DNA of 64,000 nucleotides from Fremontodendron californicum (GCA_030761205.1 JAULJL010000048.1:6253501-6317500); one strand, 5' to 3'; shown: positions 29,581 to 41,884, numbered from the stretch's first letter. The notes: a model not told the origin generated them from the sequence alone. Made by a program: numbers and translations.

Positions 29581-32370
29581 ATGGTGTACTTTAAAGATCA
29601 CAAAGATTATCTTGTGATTCTTTCCAAGGAAGACGAAGACATAAAAGAAGGATTATATCTCTCCACCAACAAGCCCATATCGGGTAGATATAAATCCGCT
29701 TGGAAATCATTTGATTTTCCTACCACTTTGGAAGATTGGTCGATAGAACTTTCTCCAACTTCACAATCTTCTCCAAAGGCGAGATCTCTTCAATCTAATC
29801 TTCACGTCAATACTTCTAATCATGAGAAGTTTGACACGTTGGGAAGCCGTATCATTTTCGAAAGGTCATATTGGGGATTTTCCTTCAAGATTTTTGGAGA
29901 GTTTGGTTTCATACCAAAGTACTGGGAATGGACTGAAGACGTGTTATACCACTTCAACAAACATTTGACGACGATTAGTATATATGATGCTGTTTATGCA
30001 TCATTATACACTTATGATCACAACAAGGATGTCATTCGCGCTTTCTGTGAAGCTTGGTGTCCGGCTACCAATACTCTCCATCTTGCTACTGGGGAAGCTT
30101 CCATCTCCTTATGGGATTTGCATAAGCTAGGCGGTTTGCCTATTCACGGCATATTTTATGATGAAGTCATTCCTTGTGCTGCCGAATTGACTGGCTTTGA
30201 TAACAAGGGAAGATTCATCCCGAGATGTTGTGAATATCTATTTGCTGCATTCCATCTTTTGAAGCAAGGCAAGGAGGATAAGGTGTCTATTGAGGATTGG
30301 ATCAATTTTTGGTTTCAAGGGAAATTGCGTTACACCAAACCACCTGCTCGAAAAACAAAGAAGCTTGTTCGCCCAAAAGCTACACATAACCCTGCTGGGA
30401 TTCTTCGAAAATACCAAGGTCGGGGAATGGCAGGAGATGGAGCATTTACTGCACTTGGAATCAAAGACAGTTTAACAACAGACACTTATTTAGCTGCCTT
30501 CCTTTCTTGTTGGATTTGTGTTTTCGTTTTTCCAAGTAAAGATTCAGAATTTGTTCGGCCAGAGACATTTAAGATAGCCAGCCTGATGGCGATTGGGAGA
30601 ACTGTTAATCTCGCGGTTCCAGTGTTAGCCAATATTTACCATGGACTAAACCGAATTACACTTTCTGCTCAAGCGGGCTCTTCAGATGCGTGTTTTCCAA
30701 TTCACTATATTTATGGGTGGCTAAGTTATTACTTCCGGACTCACTTTCAAAATCCAGATGATGTATATGGGCCTTTGATGAGCAAGTTTTCGGGAGAAGG
30801 TGGAGCCAAATACTTTGAGGATTATGACGCCCGCAAGTTAATTCATAGTGGCATAGTGTGGAATGCTAACTTATATCCCAGAAATAGGGATGAAGTGATT
30901 GTTGATGATGACACTCTTAGTAAGATCAATCATGGCTACCTTGTTAATGTTCGTTCGAGTTATTTGCCTGCCCGATGTAACCAAGCCATCATTGTAGAAC
31001 CTTACAGTCCTCATCGATTTGGGAGACAATTTGGGTTTTGTCAAGATATTCCCGGAGATCTTAAGGAAGATATTCGTTCTGGATCTGTGGATGATCTATG
31101 TAGGTTTTGGAGAATTTGCACTCGTTCTCATACAAAGTCCAGATTGGTCTCTCCAGCTCGTTCTCGAAATCCTAATGATCATGCAACCGCAAGATACATG
31201 GAATGGTGGTCGAAAGTTCATGAGTCATATCTTGAGCATTCTATTGATATTTTGATTTCGAGCATCCGTACATCACCATCGAAGAGAAGAAAACTTCCAA
31301 AGGATGTTAAGAAAAAGTCTTTAGAGATTTCGCAAGACAAATCCAATAAAGCCAAAGTCTCGTCCACCATAGATTTAACAGAGGAGCATGTGAAGTCTTC
31401 ACAAGAAGTTCCTCGATCAGTGTCATTAGTTGATGAAGAACAAAGGGTTTTACCGAAAGTCATCGAAGGGAAGCATAATGCGATCGTTGAAGATTCAATT
31501 GATGAGAGTGATCATGAAAGACATTGGAAGCGAACCAGGCCAAAGAAATCCTTTCAAGGTGATATATCCCCCGCTAAAAGTGAAGCTTCAGTTTCTAGTT
31601 CGCATGAGTTCAACAAACTTGCAGCTAAGATCAGAAATAATATTTCAAGTACCATTTCCAACCAAGAGGATGCTTGCCCTAATGTGATTGTTAATAATAC
31701 TCCTTCTATAGTGAAGACTTCCACAGGCCCTCTTGTTGAAGCTAGTCATCTCGCCCTTCCAGAATTTTCTAAGTTTAGTGCTGAAAAAGTGATATCCGAT
31801 AGTCAGTTGAAGCTTGCAACTATTTTGTGGGAAAGCATTCAACCAAGGATTATTCGCGCTTCTTTTGATCGGGTTTCTTCACTTAGTAGTGATGTTCACA
31901 AGATCTTTGATGCAATAGAAGCAATCAAGTCCGTTGATTCATCCTTATTGAAAGGCATGGTGGAAGACTACTTTACACAAGTCCAGAAATTTAATGAGCT
32001 TGAATCTTCCATTTCTTCATCCAAGGATAGAATTGAAAGACTTCAAGCACTTGAAATTCGACTTAAAGATTCAATGTTACTTGAACATAAGACTGTTGAG
32101 AACCTTAATACCTTGCAGTCGAACTTGGCAGATATAGAGCAAGAGTTCATTACTTTGCAACGCAAAAAACATAGACTTGAGTCTTCGCTCCAAGAAACTG
32201 AAGATGAACTGAAAAGAAGAAGAACCGACACCTCCAAGATTCGTGAAGAGATGAATTCTGTTGAGTCTATTATTACCCTTACTGAGGATGAAGCCAAAAA
32301 CTTAGATTTGTTGCGAAATATGTTGGAAGTCTCTCGAGACGACTTGAAGAATTTCAAATGGAAGCCCTGA
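29581..32370 (+). CDS. Plant mobile domain protein, antisense in Tat element 1 (929 aa)
   Basis: An uninterrupted 929-residue ORF runs opposite to the element's gag-pol. About residues 100-470 are plant mobile domain (WGFSFKIFGEFGFIPKYWEW, AFCEAWCPATNTLHL, GEASISLWDLHKLGGLPIHG). This domain occurs in MAIN/MAIL-type plant proteins and in many transposon-borne ORFs. A basic cluster near residue 565 (SKRRKLPKDVKKK) could be a nuclear signal. Residues from about 790 to the end form a long coiled coil. A TATA box, a predicted 5' UTR intron and AATAAA at 32475-32480 make it look like a complete gene. The function is unknown; extra ORFs, including antisense ones, are known in Tat-lineage elements. 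A near-identical copy is in element 2. Confidence 0.85.
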   Translation: MVYFKDHKDYLVILSKEDEDIKEGLYLSTNKPISGRYKSAWKSFDFPTTLEDWSIELSPTSQSSPKARSLQSNLHVNTSNHEKFDTLGSRIIFERSYWGFSFKIFGEFGFIPKYWEWTEDVLYHFNKHLTTISIYDAVYASLYTYDHNKDVIRAFCEAWCPATNTLHLATGEASISLWDLHKLGGLPIHGIFYDEVIPCAAELTGFDNKGRFIPRCCEYLFAAFHLLKQGKEDKVSIEDWINFWFQGKLRYTKPPARKTKKLVRPKATHNPAGILRKYQGRGMAGDGAFTALGIKDSLTTDTYLAAFLSCWICVFVFPSKDSEFVRPETFKIASLMAIGRTVNLAVPVLANIYHGLNRITLSAQAGSSDACFPIHYIYGWLSYYFRTHFQNPDDVYGPLMSKFSGEGGAKYFEDYDARKLIHSGIVWNANLYPRNRDEVIVDDDTLSKINHGYLVNVRSSYLPARCNQAIIVEPYSPHRFGRQFGFCQDIPGDLKEDIRSGSVDDLCRFWRICTRSHTKSRLVSPARSRNPNDHATARYMEWWSKVHESYLEHSIDILISSIRTSPSKRRKLPKDVKKKSLEISQDKSNKAKVSSTIDLTEEHVKSSQEVPRSVSLVDEEQRVLPKVIEGKHNAIVEDSIDESDHERHWKRTRPKKSFQGDISPAKSEASVSSSHEFNKLAAKIRNNISSTISNQEDACPNVIVNNTPSIVKTSTGPLVEASHLALPEFSKFSAEKVISDSQLKLATILWESIQPRIIRASFDRVSSLSSDVHKIFDAIEAIKSVDSSLLKGMVEDYFTQVQKFNELESSISSSKDRIERLQALEIRLKDSMLLEHKTVENLNTLQSNLADIEQEFITLQRKKHRLESSLQETEDELKRRRTDTSKIREEMNSVESIITLTEDEAKNLDLLRNMLEVSRDDLKNFKWKP

Positions 32371-32474
32371 ATCCCTTTTGATGTAACTTTTTTTTTTTTT
32401 TTTTTTGAAATTTATATTAGTTCTTAGGCTTGCTAGTTTTTTTATTTTTTATTGTAAGTTCTTTTCAAGTTTGA

Positions 32475-32480
32475 AATAAA
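32475..32480 (+). terminator. Poly(A) signal of the plant-mobile-domain gene
   Basis: AATAAA about 105 bp after the stop codon, in a T-rich stretch. The matching site in element 2 is on the minus strand at 61453-61458. Confidence 0.5.
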
Positions 32481-32944
32481 GTTAAATTTCTTTTTCTCCA
32501 TATTTCATCTTTCTTTTGCACTTTCTGAAGCATTTTTGCATCATGCATGGACTACAAATTAAATTCCCAAAGATCTTTAATTTGCAAAAGATTTTTTTTT
32601 TTTACTTGAAAAATAATTTGAATCATGAAATTTGAATGGAGAATTATCATGATACTTTCAAGTGAACAAAAGATAATAATTGAATCAAATTTTTTTTTTT
32701 GTTTGGACTGAACTTGGCAATGAAACCAAGCTGCCTACGTACCCTCGAATTTGAAGGATCAAGTCATAACGTAGTTCATTATTTTTTTTTTTGTGCCCTA
32801 ACTTTTGCCTAAGTTGTCCTAGAAAGGATTTTCAACATAGCGGGCTTTTTTTTTTTTTTTTTTTTTTTTTAAATGTGCAGTTTAAGCTCGTGCTTAGGAG
32901 CAACATACGACAGTTTAAGCTCTTGCTTAGGAGCAACATCTTCT

Positions 32945-35900
32945 TTAAGCATAGTAACGCTTCAAAAACTTTCCATTGATCGGTCCAACTTTGACACCAT
33001 CTTGATCAACGATCTTGTATGCACCATTGGTATAAACTTCTCGAACAACGTATGGTCCATCCCATTTTGAAAGGAACTTGTTGCCAATACGATGTGAAGT
33101 ATTTATGGGTCTTCTTACAGCAAAGACTAAATCTCCAACTTGGAAAGATCGCTGCTTGACTTTCTTATTAAAAGCTTTGGATAGTCGAGCTTGATAGCAC
33201 TCCAAGCGTTGTTGGGCTTCCAACCTTTTCTCATCCAGTGCTTCTAATTCTTCCAAACGCAAGCGTACATTGTCTTCACTAGAAAGATCTTCCTGGATTG
33301 CAATCCTCAATGATGGAATTTGTCGCTCAAGTGGTAGAACAGCTTCTACACCATAAACAAGTGCATATGGAGTGGCTTGAGTTGGTGTGCGATATGTAGT
33401 TCGATAAGCCCACAGAGCTTCTCCTATCCTTTCATGCCAATCTTTCTTTGAACGGTTAACAACTTTCTTGAGAAGATTGCACAAAGTCTTGTTAAAAGCT
33501 TCTGCTAATCCGTTTGCTGGAGCATGGTACATTGAAGACTTGTACTGCTTGAAGTCAAACTGTGCACATAACTTGCTCATGTCAAACTGCTTCCCATTAT
33601 CAGTTATGATGTGACGAGGTACGCCATACCGATAAATGATGTTTGTCCTGATAAAAGTTGCAACAGTTTCTTTTTTTGCTTCCCTGTAAGGTGCCACTTC
33701 TGCCTACTTTGAAAAGTAATCTGTAGCGGCAAGTATATACATATGCCCTAGTGAACTCTTAGGTAATGGTCCTACCAAATCAAGTCCCCAAGCATCGAAC
33801 GGCCAAGATGTGACTGTCGGATGTAATGGTTCAGGAGGTTGATGGATGAAGTTTGCATGAAACTGACAAGCTTGACATTTCTTGGAGTAGTCCATGCTAT
33901 CCTTTACCATTGTTGGCCAGTAGTATCCCATCCTTTTAATTTGAAAGTGCAATTTAGCTCCAGACTGATGTGCACCACAAATTCCTGAATGAGCTTCTTG
34001 TAAGGTTTTGGATACTTCATCTTCTCCTAAACATCGAAGGAAGACACCATCAAAAGAACGGCGATAGAGCATACCCTTGAAGTAAATAAATCGAGGAGCT
34101 CGACGTTTCACTTCTGTTTTATGCCTTGGATCATTGGGTAGCTTCCCATGCTCCAAATAATCAATCAATGGTTGTCTCCAATCTTCTTTTTCAACTTCGC
34201 AAACTGAAACAACATTGGATTCCGTATTGTCATCTTTAAAATCAACTGGAGGTAAAATCCATCGTTTGCAAAGAGGGACTTTTACTTCTACACTTGGCAT
34301 GGCGAGAGCTGATGCTAGATTAGCTAGAGAATCTGCTTGCTTGTTCTCTCTTCTTGGTACATGTTCCAAGCTTACATTGTCAAACCATTCCAAAATTTTC
34401 TTCGCATAGTCGACATATGGTAAGAGGTCAGGCTTCTTAACTTCATAAAGTGAAAGAAGTTGGTTGATGACCAATTTGGAATCCCCAAACACTTTAAGTT
34501 GAGTGATCTTCATATCCACTGCCATTTCCAATCCAATGATCAGAGCTTGGTATTCTGCTACATTGTTGGAACAATTTTCAGTGAGAGTAAATGCATAAGG
34601 CAATACATCTCCTTCTGAAGTGACAAAGACAACACCTGCTCCAGCTCCATCTTGACGGGCAGCCCCATCGAAGAATAGTTTCCATGGCCTGGGAATTTCG
34701 ATGAAAAGAACATCTTCATCTGGGAGATCTTCAGAGAATTCCCAATCATCTGGAATCGGATGGTTTGCAAGGAAATCGGCAAGTGCTTGCCCTTTAACTG
34801 CCTTTTGTGGGATATAAGTAATATCGAACTCTTGTAGCAAAAGAGCCCACTTTGCCAATCTTCCACTGAGTACAGACTTGGACATGAGATATTTGAGGGG
34901 ATCTGCTCGCGAAATCAAACGAACAGAATGAGCTTGCAAATAATGCCTCAGCTTTTTAACTGCAAACATCAATGACAAGCAAGTCTTTTCAATGGGAGAA
35001 TAATTTAATTCAGCACCATTAAGAGTTCTACTAAGATAGTAGAGCGCAGTTTCTTTTCCTTCATCATTTTCTTGTGCCAATAATGCTCCTAAGGAACGTT
35101 CTTGTGCAGCAATATAAAGGATTAACGGCTGTCCTGGTATAGGTGCCTTTAGAATAGGTGGTTGTAACAAAAAGGTCTTAATGCTCTTAAAAGCATTACT
35201 GCAGGCCTCATCCCAGACAAAAGGGACATCTTTCTTCATTAGCCGGCTAAATGGTTGACATCGACCAGCCAAGTTTGAGATAAAACGTCGGATATATGCC
35301 AATCTTCCTTGCAGACTTTTAAGTTCATGCAGATTGCGCGGTTCAGGCATTTTCATGATTGCATCTATTTTTGATTGATCGATCTCAATCCCACGATGTC
35401 GTACGATGAACCCCAAAAACTTGCCCGAGGATACTCCGAACGCACACTTGAGCGGATTCATCTTCAATTGGTATCTACGCAATCTTTCAAACACTTGGCG
35501 AAGATCAGCAAGATGATCGGATTTTTTCTTTGACTTCACTACCAAGTCATCAACATAACATTCGACATTCTTGTGAAGCATATCATCAAAGATCTTTTGC
35601 ATTGCTCTTTGATAAGTAGCACCTGCATTCTTTAATCCAAACGGCATAACTTTGTAACAGTATATTCCTTTTGGAGTTCGAAATGCAGTAAGTTCTTCAT
35701 CTCTTGGAGCCATGCGAATTTGGTTATAGCCAGATGATCCATCCATAAATGACAAAGCTTCATGGCCAGTTGTAGCATCCACCATTATTTCTGTTATAGG
35801 GAGAGGAAAGTCGTCCTTTGGACAAGCATTGTTCAAATCTCGAAAATCTACACAAACTCGAAGTTGACCATTTTTTTTTCTCACTGGAACAATATTTGAG

Positions 35901-37850
35901 ATCCAAGTAGGATACTTGACTTCTCTAATAAAGCCAGCTTTGATGAGCTTATTGACCTCAGCTTCAATTTGGGGGATCAAGTCAGGATGGAAACGTCGTT
36001 GAGCTTGTTTGATAGGTCGGACACTTTTCTTGACAGCCAGATGATGCATAGCTACTTTTGGATCAAGTCCCGGCATCTCTTTGTAAGTCCAAGCAAAGAT
36101 ATCTCGATACTCTATCAAAAGATCAAGATAGGCTTTTTCTTCTTCTGGTGGTAAGCAAGCATTAATAAAGACCGGTCGTGGATCTTCACTAGTACTGATG
36201 TTAACCTCCTTTAGTTCGTCAATAGTAGCTTGATTTCCTTCTTCAAAAGATGAAGGGGCTTCTTGGGCTTCTTCCTCTTGAGATTTTTCACCAGTTTCCT
36301 TTACAGATACATGGTTAGAAGTAAAGATTTCTGTTTCTTCAAGTTCTTCTTCCTCTGAGGATGAGACTGATTTGGTTATAACCACTGTGTGCTTTCTAGC
36401 CTTTAAAACTTCACCAGTAGTTACCTTCCATTCGTTTTGCCTTTTCATTCGAGAAGGAATTTTGCTGTGAAAATCTCTTGATTCCTTTAAAGTGGAAGAT
36501 TTTCTTTTTCGGCCACAGTTAACTTCTTCAGAGTACGGACTTCCAAGCCTTGACTGAATGGAAATTGGTTTACTTACAGAAACTTCACTGCATTTTTCTC
36601 CCATTCGTTCAAAAACTGACCTTCGTGATGATTGAATGCTCAAACGATCAAACACTGAACATCGTGTTGAGCGTGCCCCCAAGCGATCAAACACTGAAAG
36701 TCCTGGTGGCTTCACTGCATCTTCTTGCTCCTTAGGAACTTCCTCCACATTTATGTATCTCGAAGTTTGTTTATGAATCTTCAATTTTAATGGAGAATAT
36801 CCAAGCCCCTCTCTAGAAGTTCCGATGTGATCAATCTTCTTTTGCCAGACCTGTCGGATCTTGAATGAACTTTGCGGCTTTTCTTTGCTAGGCTCTTTTG
36901 TCTCGTGAGCCAATTTTACGACATCCTCTTGTTTATACCCAGCTTTGACAAGCAACCTATAAGCGTTAGGATCAAAATCTTTAGCTCGATGAGTAGGAAG
37001 AGCTTGATGTTCACAAAGAGGTTCTTCTATTGGCCTAACAAATCCTTGCAGTGGAGGTATAAGGCCTCTTGATTCTTCCAAGTTAGTGAGGGGAAGAGTC
37101 AGATCTTTTAAACCTTGAGCAATTTCATCTTCTCCGATTGTGGAAGAAGCCAAATTCTTTCCCTTTTGCTTTAATTCTTGCATCGGGTTGGACATTACTT
37201 CTTCAATAAATGTATCTTTGAGATAAAACTTTGCATCTGCGAAATGTGCTTCTGCTATAGTAAATGGCTTAGAGTCTGCAAGGATCGTCTTGACTTGACC
37301 GTTTCTGCAATACTTGAGACATTGGTACAGAGTTGAGGAGACTACACCATTTTGATGTATCCACGGTCGTCCTAACAACATGTTGTACGTCGTTTTGGCA
37401 TCGATTACATGGAAAAGTGGACTTGACTCCATATCTCCAATGAAAAGTTGAAGTCTAAGTTTTCCAAGAGCTCTTTGTCTCCCTTGGTTGAATCCTTGGA
37501 TCATTAAGCGGCTTTGCATCAATTCATCCAAAGGAACTCCCAATTCTTTCATTGTCATCAACGGGAGTATGTTGACAGCAGAACCATCATCGATCAAGAT
37601 TCTATTGATTTTCTGTTCCCGAGTATATCCTACTACGAACAACGGCCGATTATGAGGGGTTGACCCTAGCAACAGATCCTCATCAGAAAAGTTAATTTTC
37701 GTAGCACAAGAATGCTCATCAACTTCAAATGCTACTGAGTCTGTGTTGTTTTCATTATCTTCATTGCCACCGTTATGGTAACAAGTCATGAAAACCAAAT
37801 CTTCATTTCTAAGCTGAATTGGCATGAATTCGTTTAAAGTGATTGGCCTC
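32945..37850 (-). pseudogene. Tat element 1 pol remnant (protease to integrase)
   Basis: It is colinear with element 2 from ITLNEFMPIQLRNED onward: protease (ILIDDGSAVNILP), reverse transcriptase (VRKKNGQLRVCVDFRDLNN, YVDD), RNase H, a second RNase H (LFFDGAARQDGAGAG) and integrase. A TAG at 33704-33706 replaces the Trp codon found in element 2, cutting integrase between the DYFSK and AEVAPYRE segments. The rest (33697-32945) is open. Athila separates this part from gag at 37850. The frame's apparent first residues come from the Athila LTR and are not part of the protein. Confidence 0.9.
37846..37850. other. Target duplication of the Athila insertion (left)
   Basis: GCCTC here and at 49832-49836 brackets the Athila LTR ends exactly. 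In element 2 the same five bases occur once at the corresponding site. Confidence 0.95.
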
Positions 37851-39350
37851 TGATGGCGACTCAATTAAGAGTCGTAAACCCAAGTGCAGGTTATGTTCAA
37901 GTAATAAATTCTCGGGTGTCCGAGGTCGAACCACAGGGAAGCGTATTAGTAAGTATAAGTTTATAAATATATAAGAAAAAGAAAATAAACAAGATATTAG
38001 GGAATCAATAACAAAGAAAGTAAACAAGATATTAGAGAACAAAATAAACAAAATAACATAAAAGCAATTAAACAAGATATAAAAAAAACAATAAGAAAAG
38101 ATGTTGAGGTTAGAGAATCCACTCTTGGTGTTATGCTAAGATTAATCTTGTTTTATTACACAATTGAAATCCACACATAAGGGAGGTTCCAACCGGAAGG
38201 TTTAGCAATTCAGTCCAAATTGTCCAACGTCCATAGCATATGATATTATGTTCATTTGGTGTCCTCAAAACTCACAAAAAGAGTCCAAGCATTCCTTATG
38301 CCAAGGTATATGTCTACAACAAATCAAGGTTATGAAACCAAGCATTTACTGTGCCATTTTCATTGTCAATAATGAATCAAGATCTCTACTTTGCAAGTAT
38401 GATTTTAAACCAAAAGAAAATATTATCTATACTAGTGTTTATAAATGATGATTCATTTTAGCTCATGTTTAAGAGACTAACCTTAGCATTTACCAAGAGC
38501 TTCACCTCATCACCTCAACAATATGATTAGCAACACATACTAGATATGAATAAAATGAAAAGAAATGTAAGAAGCATAAGTAAATAAAAAAAGAAAACTA
38601 GAGAAAGGAAAGAAGAAGAAAACTTAGAGAATTTTACTACAAAGGCTAATATCCTACCAATGTATAATGTATCCCAATACTCATCCAAGGCCCTCTATTT
38701 ATACACATTTTGGAGGGCTAAATGACAAGAGACAAGCTTTACAAATTTCAAAGGTAGGTATAATAGGTGGGTGCATTTTTCTAACAATTTTCGTCATATT
38801 GTATGACAATTCTGATCAGCCAGCTTGATGGTCGATTTTGTCAATGTTGGAGGCTCGATCTGATAAAATGGTCTTCGAGAAAAATATACCCCTATCAGTT
38901 ACGGATCCATAGCCGTTGGAATCAGATCATTTGCGCACGTGGATCGGAAGATATGGTCAAAATACCAAAACGGTGCAGAACAGACGTCATTGCACATCAG
39001 CCAACTTGATGGTCGATTTCGCTAGGGAAAACGACTCCGTTTCAAGAAGTGTAAAACATGAAAAAGATAGATATGCCTCTTAGCTTTGCAGGGATACAAA
39101 GTTCAGCCTTATTGCTTCAGTGAAACTCAAGATATAGCTGATATGGCAAAAGGTGTCGGAACTGGAACTGAACTGGATTTGCCCTTAATACTAGTAATCT
39201 GAAATCACTCAAAGAAACTTGTGAAAAACACCAAATTACATAAAAATATAAAAGATCATAAACACAATTAGACTAAACAATAATAACTCGTATTTGACAC
39301 AAAACAATAATAAAACATAACTAAAAACTATATAATTATACGAGTTATCA
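37851..39350 (-). repeat. 3' LTR of Athila
   Basis: 1500 bp. It differs from the right LTR at one visible position (TCTTCGAG here, TCTTCTAG there). It contains no gene; short open frames in it are repeated in both LTRs. Confidence 0.95.
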
Positions 39351-39361
39351 CACCCCCATAC
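39351..39361 (-). other. Athila polypurine tract
   Basis: On the minus strand TATGGGGGTG directly precedes the 3' LTR. Confidence 0.85.
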
Positions 39362-41155
39362 TTAGATTGTTGCTAGTCCCTAGCAACGACTCAATAAAAA
39401 TAAAATAAGAAAATCTAATCTAATCCATTTTCGTAGGAAATCACGGTGGCACTTAGCATGTGACACAAGCCTTTAAACCCCTAGGTGTCCCTAGTGGACG
39501 AGTTTAGTCTCGTGAGGGTTTACTAGGACGATACCCACAAACATTGAAGACATAAGAAAAACTAAAAATAATAATTATAACTAATCCTTCCAATATAAAT
39601 TAGAGATAATCATTGGACAAGTCTTAAAAACTAATCAATAGCTTAAAGAATTTCACAAAAATTTTGCTTGAATGTAAATAAATGAGTTAAGCCAATATTA
39701 ACATAACATATTTCAATCAAAATAGTGTATATTCAAACTTAATCTCAACTTCTCACATGGGATACTCTCTTGATTTTCACTCTTTAAAGTAGTGGTAAAG
39801 TGTTTACACTCAATCAATCTCATGAAAACACTTCTACCATATGCTTGCTTGTCCACCTATTCTCCACTATTTAGATCATACAACTTCATAAATCAAGAGG
39901 TCTTTATTCAAGGTTGTAATGGGGCCAAAGGGTTATAATGTGGTTAAAGAACAAAAGGATAAAGATATCACAAAGGTTCCAAAGAGTTCATAGATTTTAG
40001 AGACATAATAAGATCATACAAATAAAACTTCTCAAAACTCTTATAAAGCACATAATAACATAGGCTAAATATTCATGTTGAGCCTTTGCATCATTCTAAC
40101 CAACTTTGTAACATCTTTTTCTAGAAGTTCAAGAGAAGATTTTTTTTTTTTTTTTTTTTTTTTAATATGGGAATGTATTTGACAATGATCCCTTTCTTTT
40201 TCTCTTGACTTTTTCTTTTCTTTTCTTCCCCCACACTTATCTTTTGTTTCTAACCCAAATTTTCAAATAAAAATATCCCTTGTTTTTTTGCAATATGTCT
40301 CAAAATATAAAATTCATCTTTAGAACAAGGGTAAGGATATAAGTATATTTAGGCTAGGTGTAAGTTGTGGTTACCAATAAAACATCATATTTAATGTAGG
40401 CTCAAATTGGCTCACTAGTGGGGATGTTCTCGTAGAACATTAATAATGGATGGCTGTTTGGCTCTGGTTATAATCCTAATGCCTCTATCATATTCATGTT
40501 GTCACATGTATCAATATAGTCTCAAACGGTTTAAAGCAAGTTCTAGAGAATCATGTAATCATAAGAGCACTCAAGAAAGAAATTAGATTGATTTGTATAA
40601 TGCATCAATCATTATAGGCTCAAAAACTCACAAAGATGATTATACAAGTCAGATTAAGTCTAAACATGCTTCTTTCTCAATCAACATATCATATTAACAT
40701 TGGCTCATAAAAAGGTTGACATCAAGCTCAATTCTCATGAAAATCTTCTCACTAATAAATCTGTTTTAGACTTATGCAATTCATATCTCATCATTGTATT
40801 GAAAGTAACTAAAAAAAACACACTAAGTCTAAACATGCTTTTTTTTTTGTTTTTTTGTTTTTTTGTTTTTTTGTTTTTTTTTTTTTGTTTTTTTGAAGAA
40901 GAAGATTAAATCAAACTGACAAGGTATGTCTCAAGTCTCCCTTACTCAGACCTTGTTCAGAATGAATACTTCTAAATGTCTTAAAACACAACAATTTTTT
41001 TTTTTTTTTAAGCAAAATATGTCCCTTACCCCCTACTAAAATATGACATTGTCCCCAATGTCAAATTTTAAAGGTAGAATTTAGGAGATATTACCTGCAG
41101 AGGTTGCTAACCACTTATTATAACTGAGACACAACAAGCAAAATGTTAGATAATG
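39362..41155 (-). other. Athila 3' non-coding region
   Basis: No ORF is supported. It holds a T run at 40140-40162, a T7G-type low-complexity tract at 40841-40894 and, near 41030-41065, CCCTACTAAAATATGACATTG followed by TCCCCAATGTC, a block I associate with Athila 3' regions. Confidence 0.6.
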
Positions 41156-41845
41156 TCACAAAGACAAAGTGCAATCCACTCCTTGCTCGTCCATATCTCT
41201 TTTTCTTTTTCCGAGCGTTTGCGAAACAACCGTAGCAGATAAACACTCATAAGCTTGTAGCTTTTTGAGTAAATCTTCAATGGTTGTAGCAGAAATTATG
41301 GTTCTCCTTGCCTCTGAAAACATGAATCCATTATCCACAGCATTATCTAAATATGAAAGTAAATTACTAAAATAACCATTAATATTAAGCAAACCAATGG
41401 GTTTCTTATTTGTGACCAAAGATGACCAAGAAGCCACGCAAGCTATTTCTTCCAATGTACCCAGACCTCCTGGTAAAGCAATGAATGCATCGGCAGAATG
41501 GTACATGATTGTTATCCGTTCAGGGATACTCCAGACTTGTATTTCCTTACCCACGGTAGGTCCACAAAAATCTGTGAATAGTTTTGGCACGATTCCTAGA
41601 ACTGGACTTCCTCCGGCGTGTGCTGCTGTAGCGACTGCTCCCATTAAACCCGTACTACCGCCTCCATAAATCAAGTGGATCTTTTGTTGGGCAAGTATTA
41701 CTCCAACTCTTATGGCTTCATCAGCGAATATGTTATTTTTCCCTGGATAAGCACCTCCAAAGACACAAATTTTTTTTAATGCGCTGGGACGAAGTGCTTT
41801 CCATTTTTTTTTCTTTTTCGAGTGCCTGAAAGAGAATGAGTACAT
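41156..41845 (-). CDS. LOG-like cytokinin riboside 5'-monophosphate phosphoribohydrolase, captured in Athila
   Basis: An uninterrupted 229-residue ORF of the LOG / TIGR00730 Rossmann-fold family. LOG enzymes release active cytokinin base from cytokinin nucleotides in cytosol and nucleus. Family features are present in order: KKICVFGGAYPGK (24-36), the nucleotide-binding GGGSTGLMG (61-69), GIVPK (84-88), ADAFIALPGGLGTLEE (118-133, family PGGxGTxxE), NKKPIGLLNINGYF (146-159) and a C-terminal LLKKLQAY helix. Arg110 and Glu133 align with the catalytic Arg and Glu. The usual MHxRK is IPERI here and PGGYGT is PGGLGT, so activity may be altered. Length matches plant LOGs. It lacks introns, unlike host LOG genes, and lies in the sense direction after pol. 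The start could be this Met or one slightly downstream. Confidence 0.9.
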   Translation of the reverse strand: MYSFSFRHSKKKKKWKALRPSALKKICVFGGAYPGKNNIFADEAIRVGVILAQQKIHLIYGGGSTGLMGAVATAAHAGGSPVLGIVPKLFTDFCGPTVGKEIQVWSIPERITIMYHSADAFIALPGGLGTLEEIACVASWSSLVTNKKPIGLLNINGYFSNLLSYLDNAVDNGFMFSEARRTIISATTIEDLLKKLQAYECLSATVVSQTLGKRKRDMDEQGVDCTLSL

Positions 41846-41884
41846 GGTGTAATATATAGAGGACTGAGTAATGAATCAGACAAG

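Noticed and set aside
38248..38448. Short frames repeated at 48729 and in both Athila LTRs
   Set aside because: Identical because the LTRs are identical; no coding signature.
40841..40894. T7G-type tract as a regulatory element
   Set aside because: Simple-sequence DNA in the Athila 3' non-coding region with nothing else to support a role.
41397..41669. 90-codon plus-strand frame opposite the LOG-like ORF
   Set aside because: Antisense shadow of a strongly supported coding sequence.
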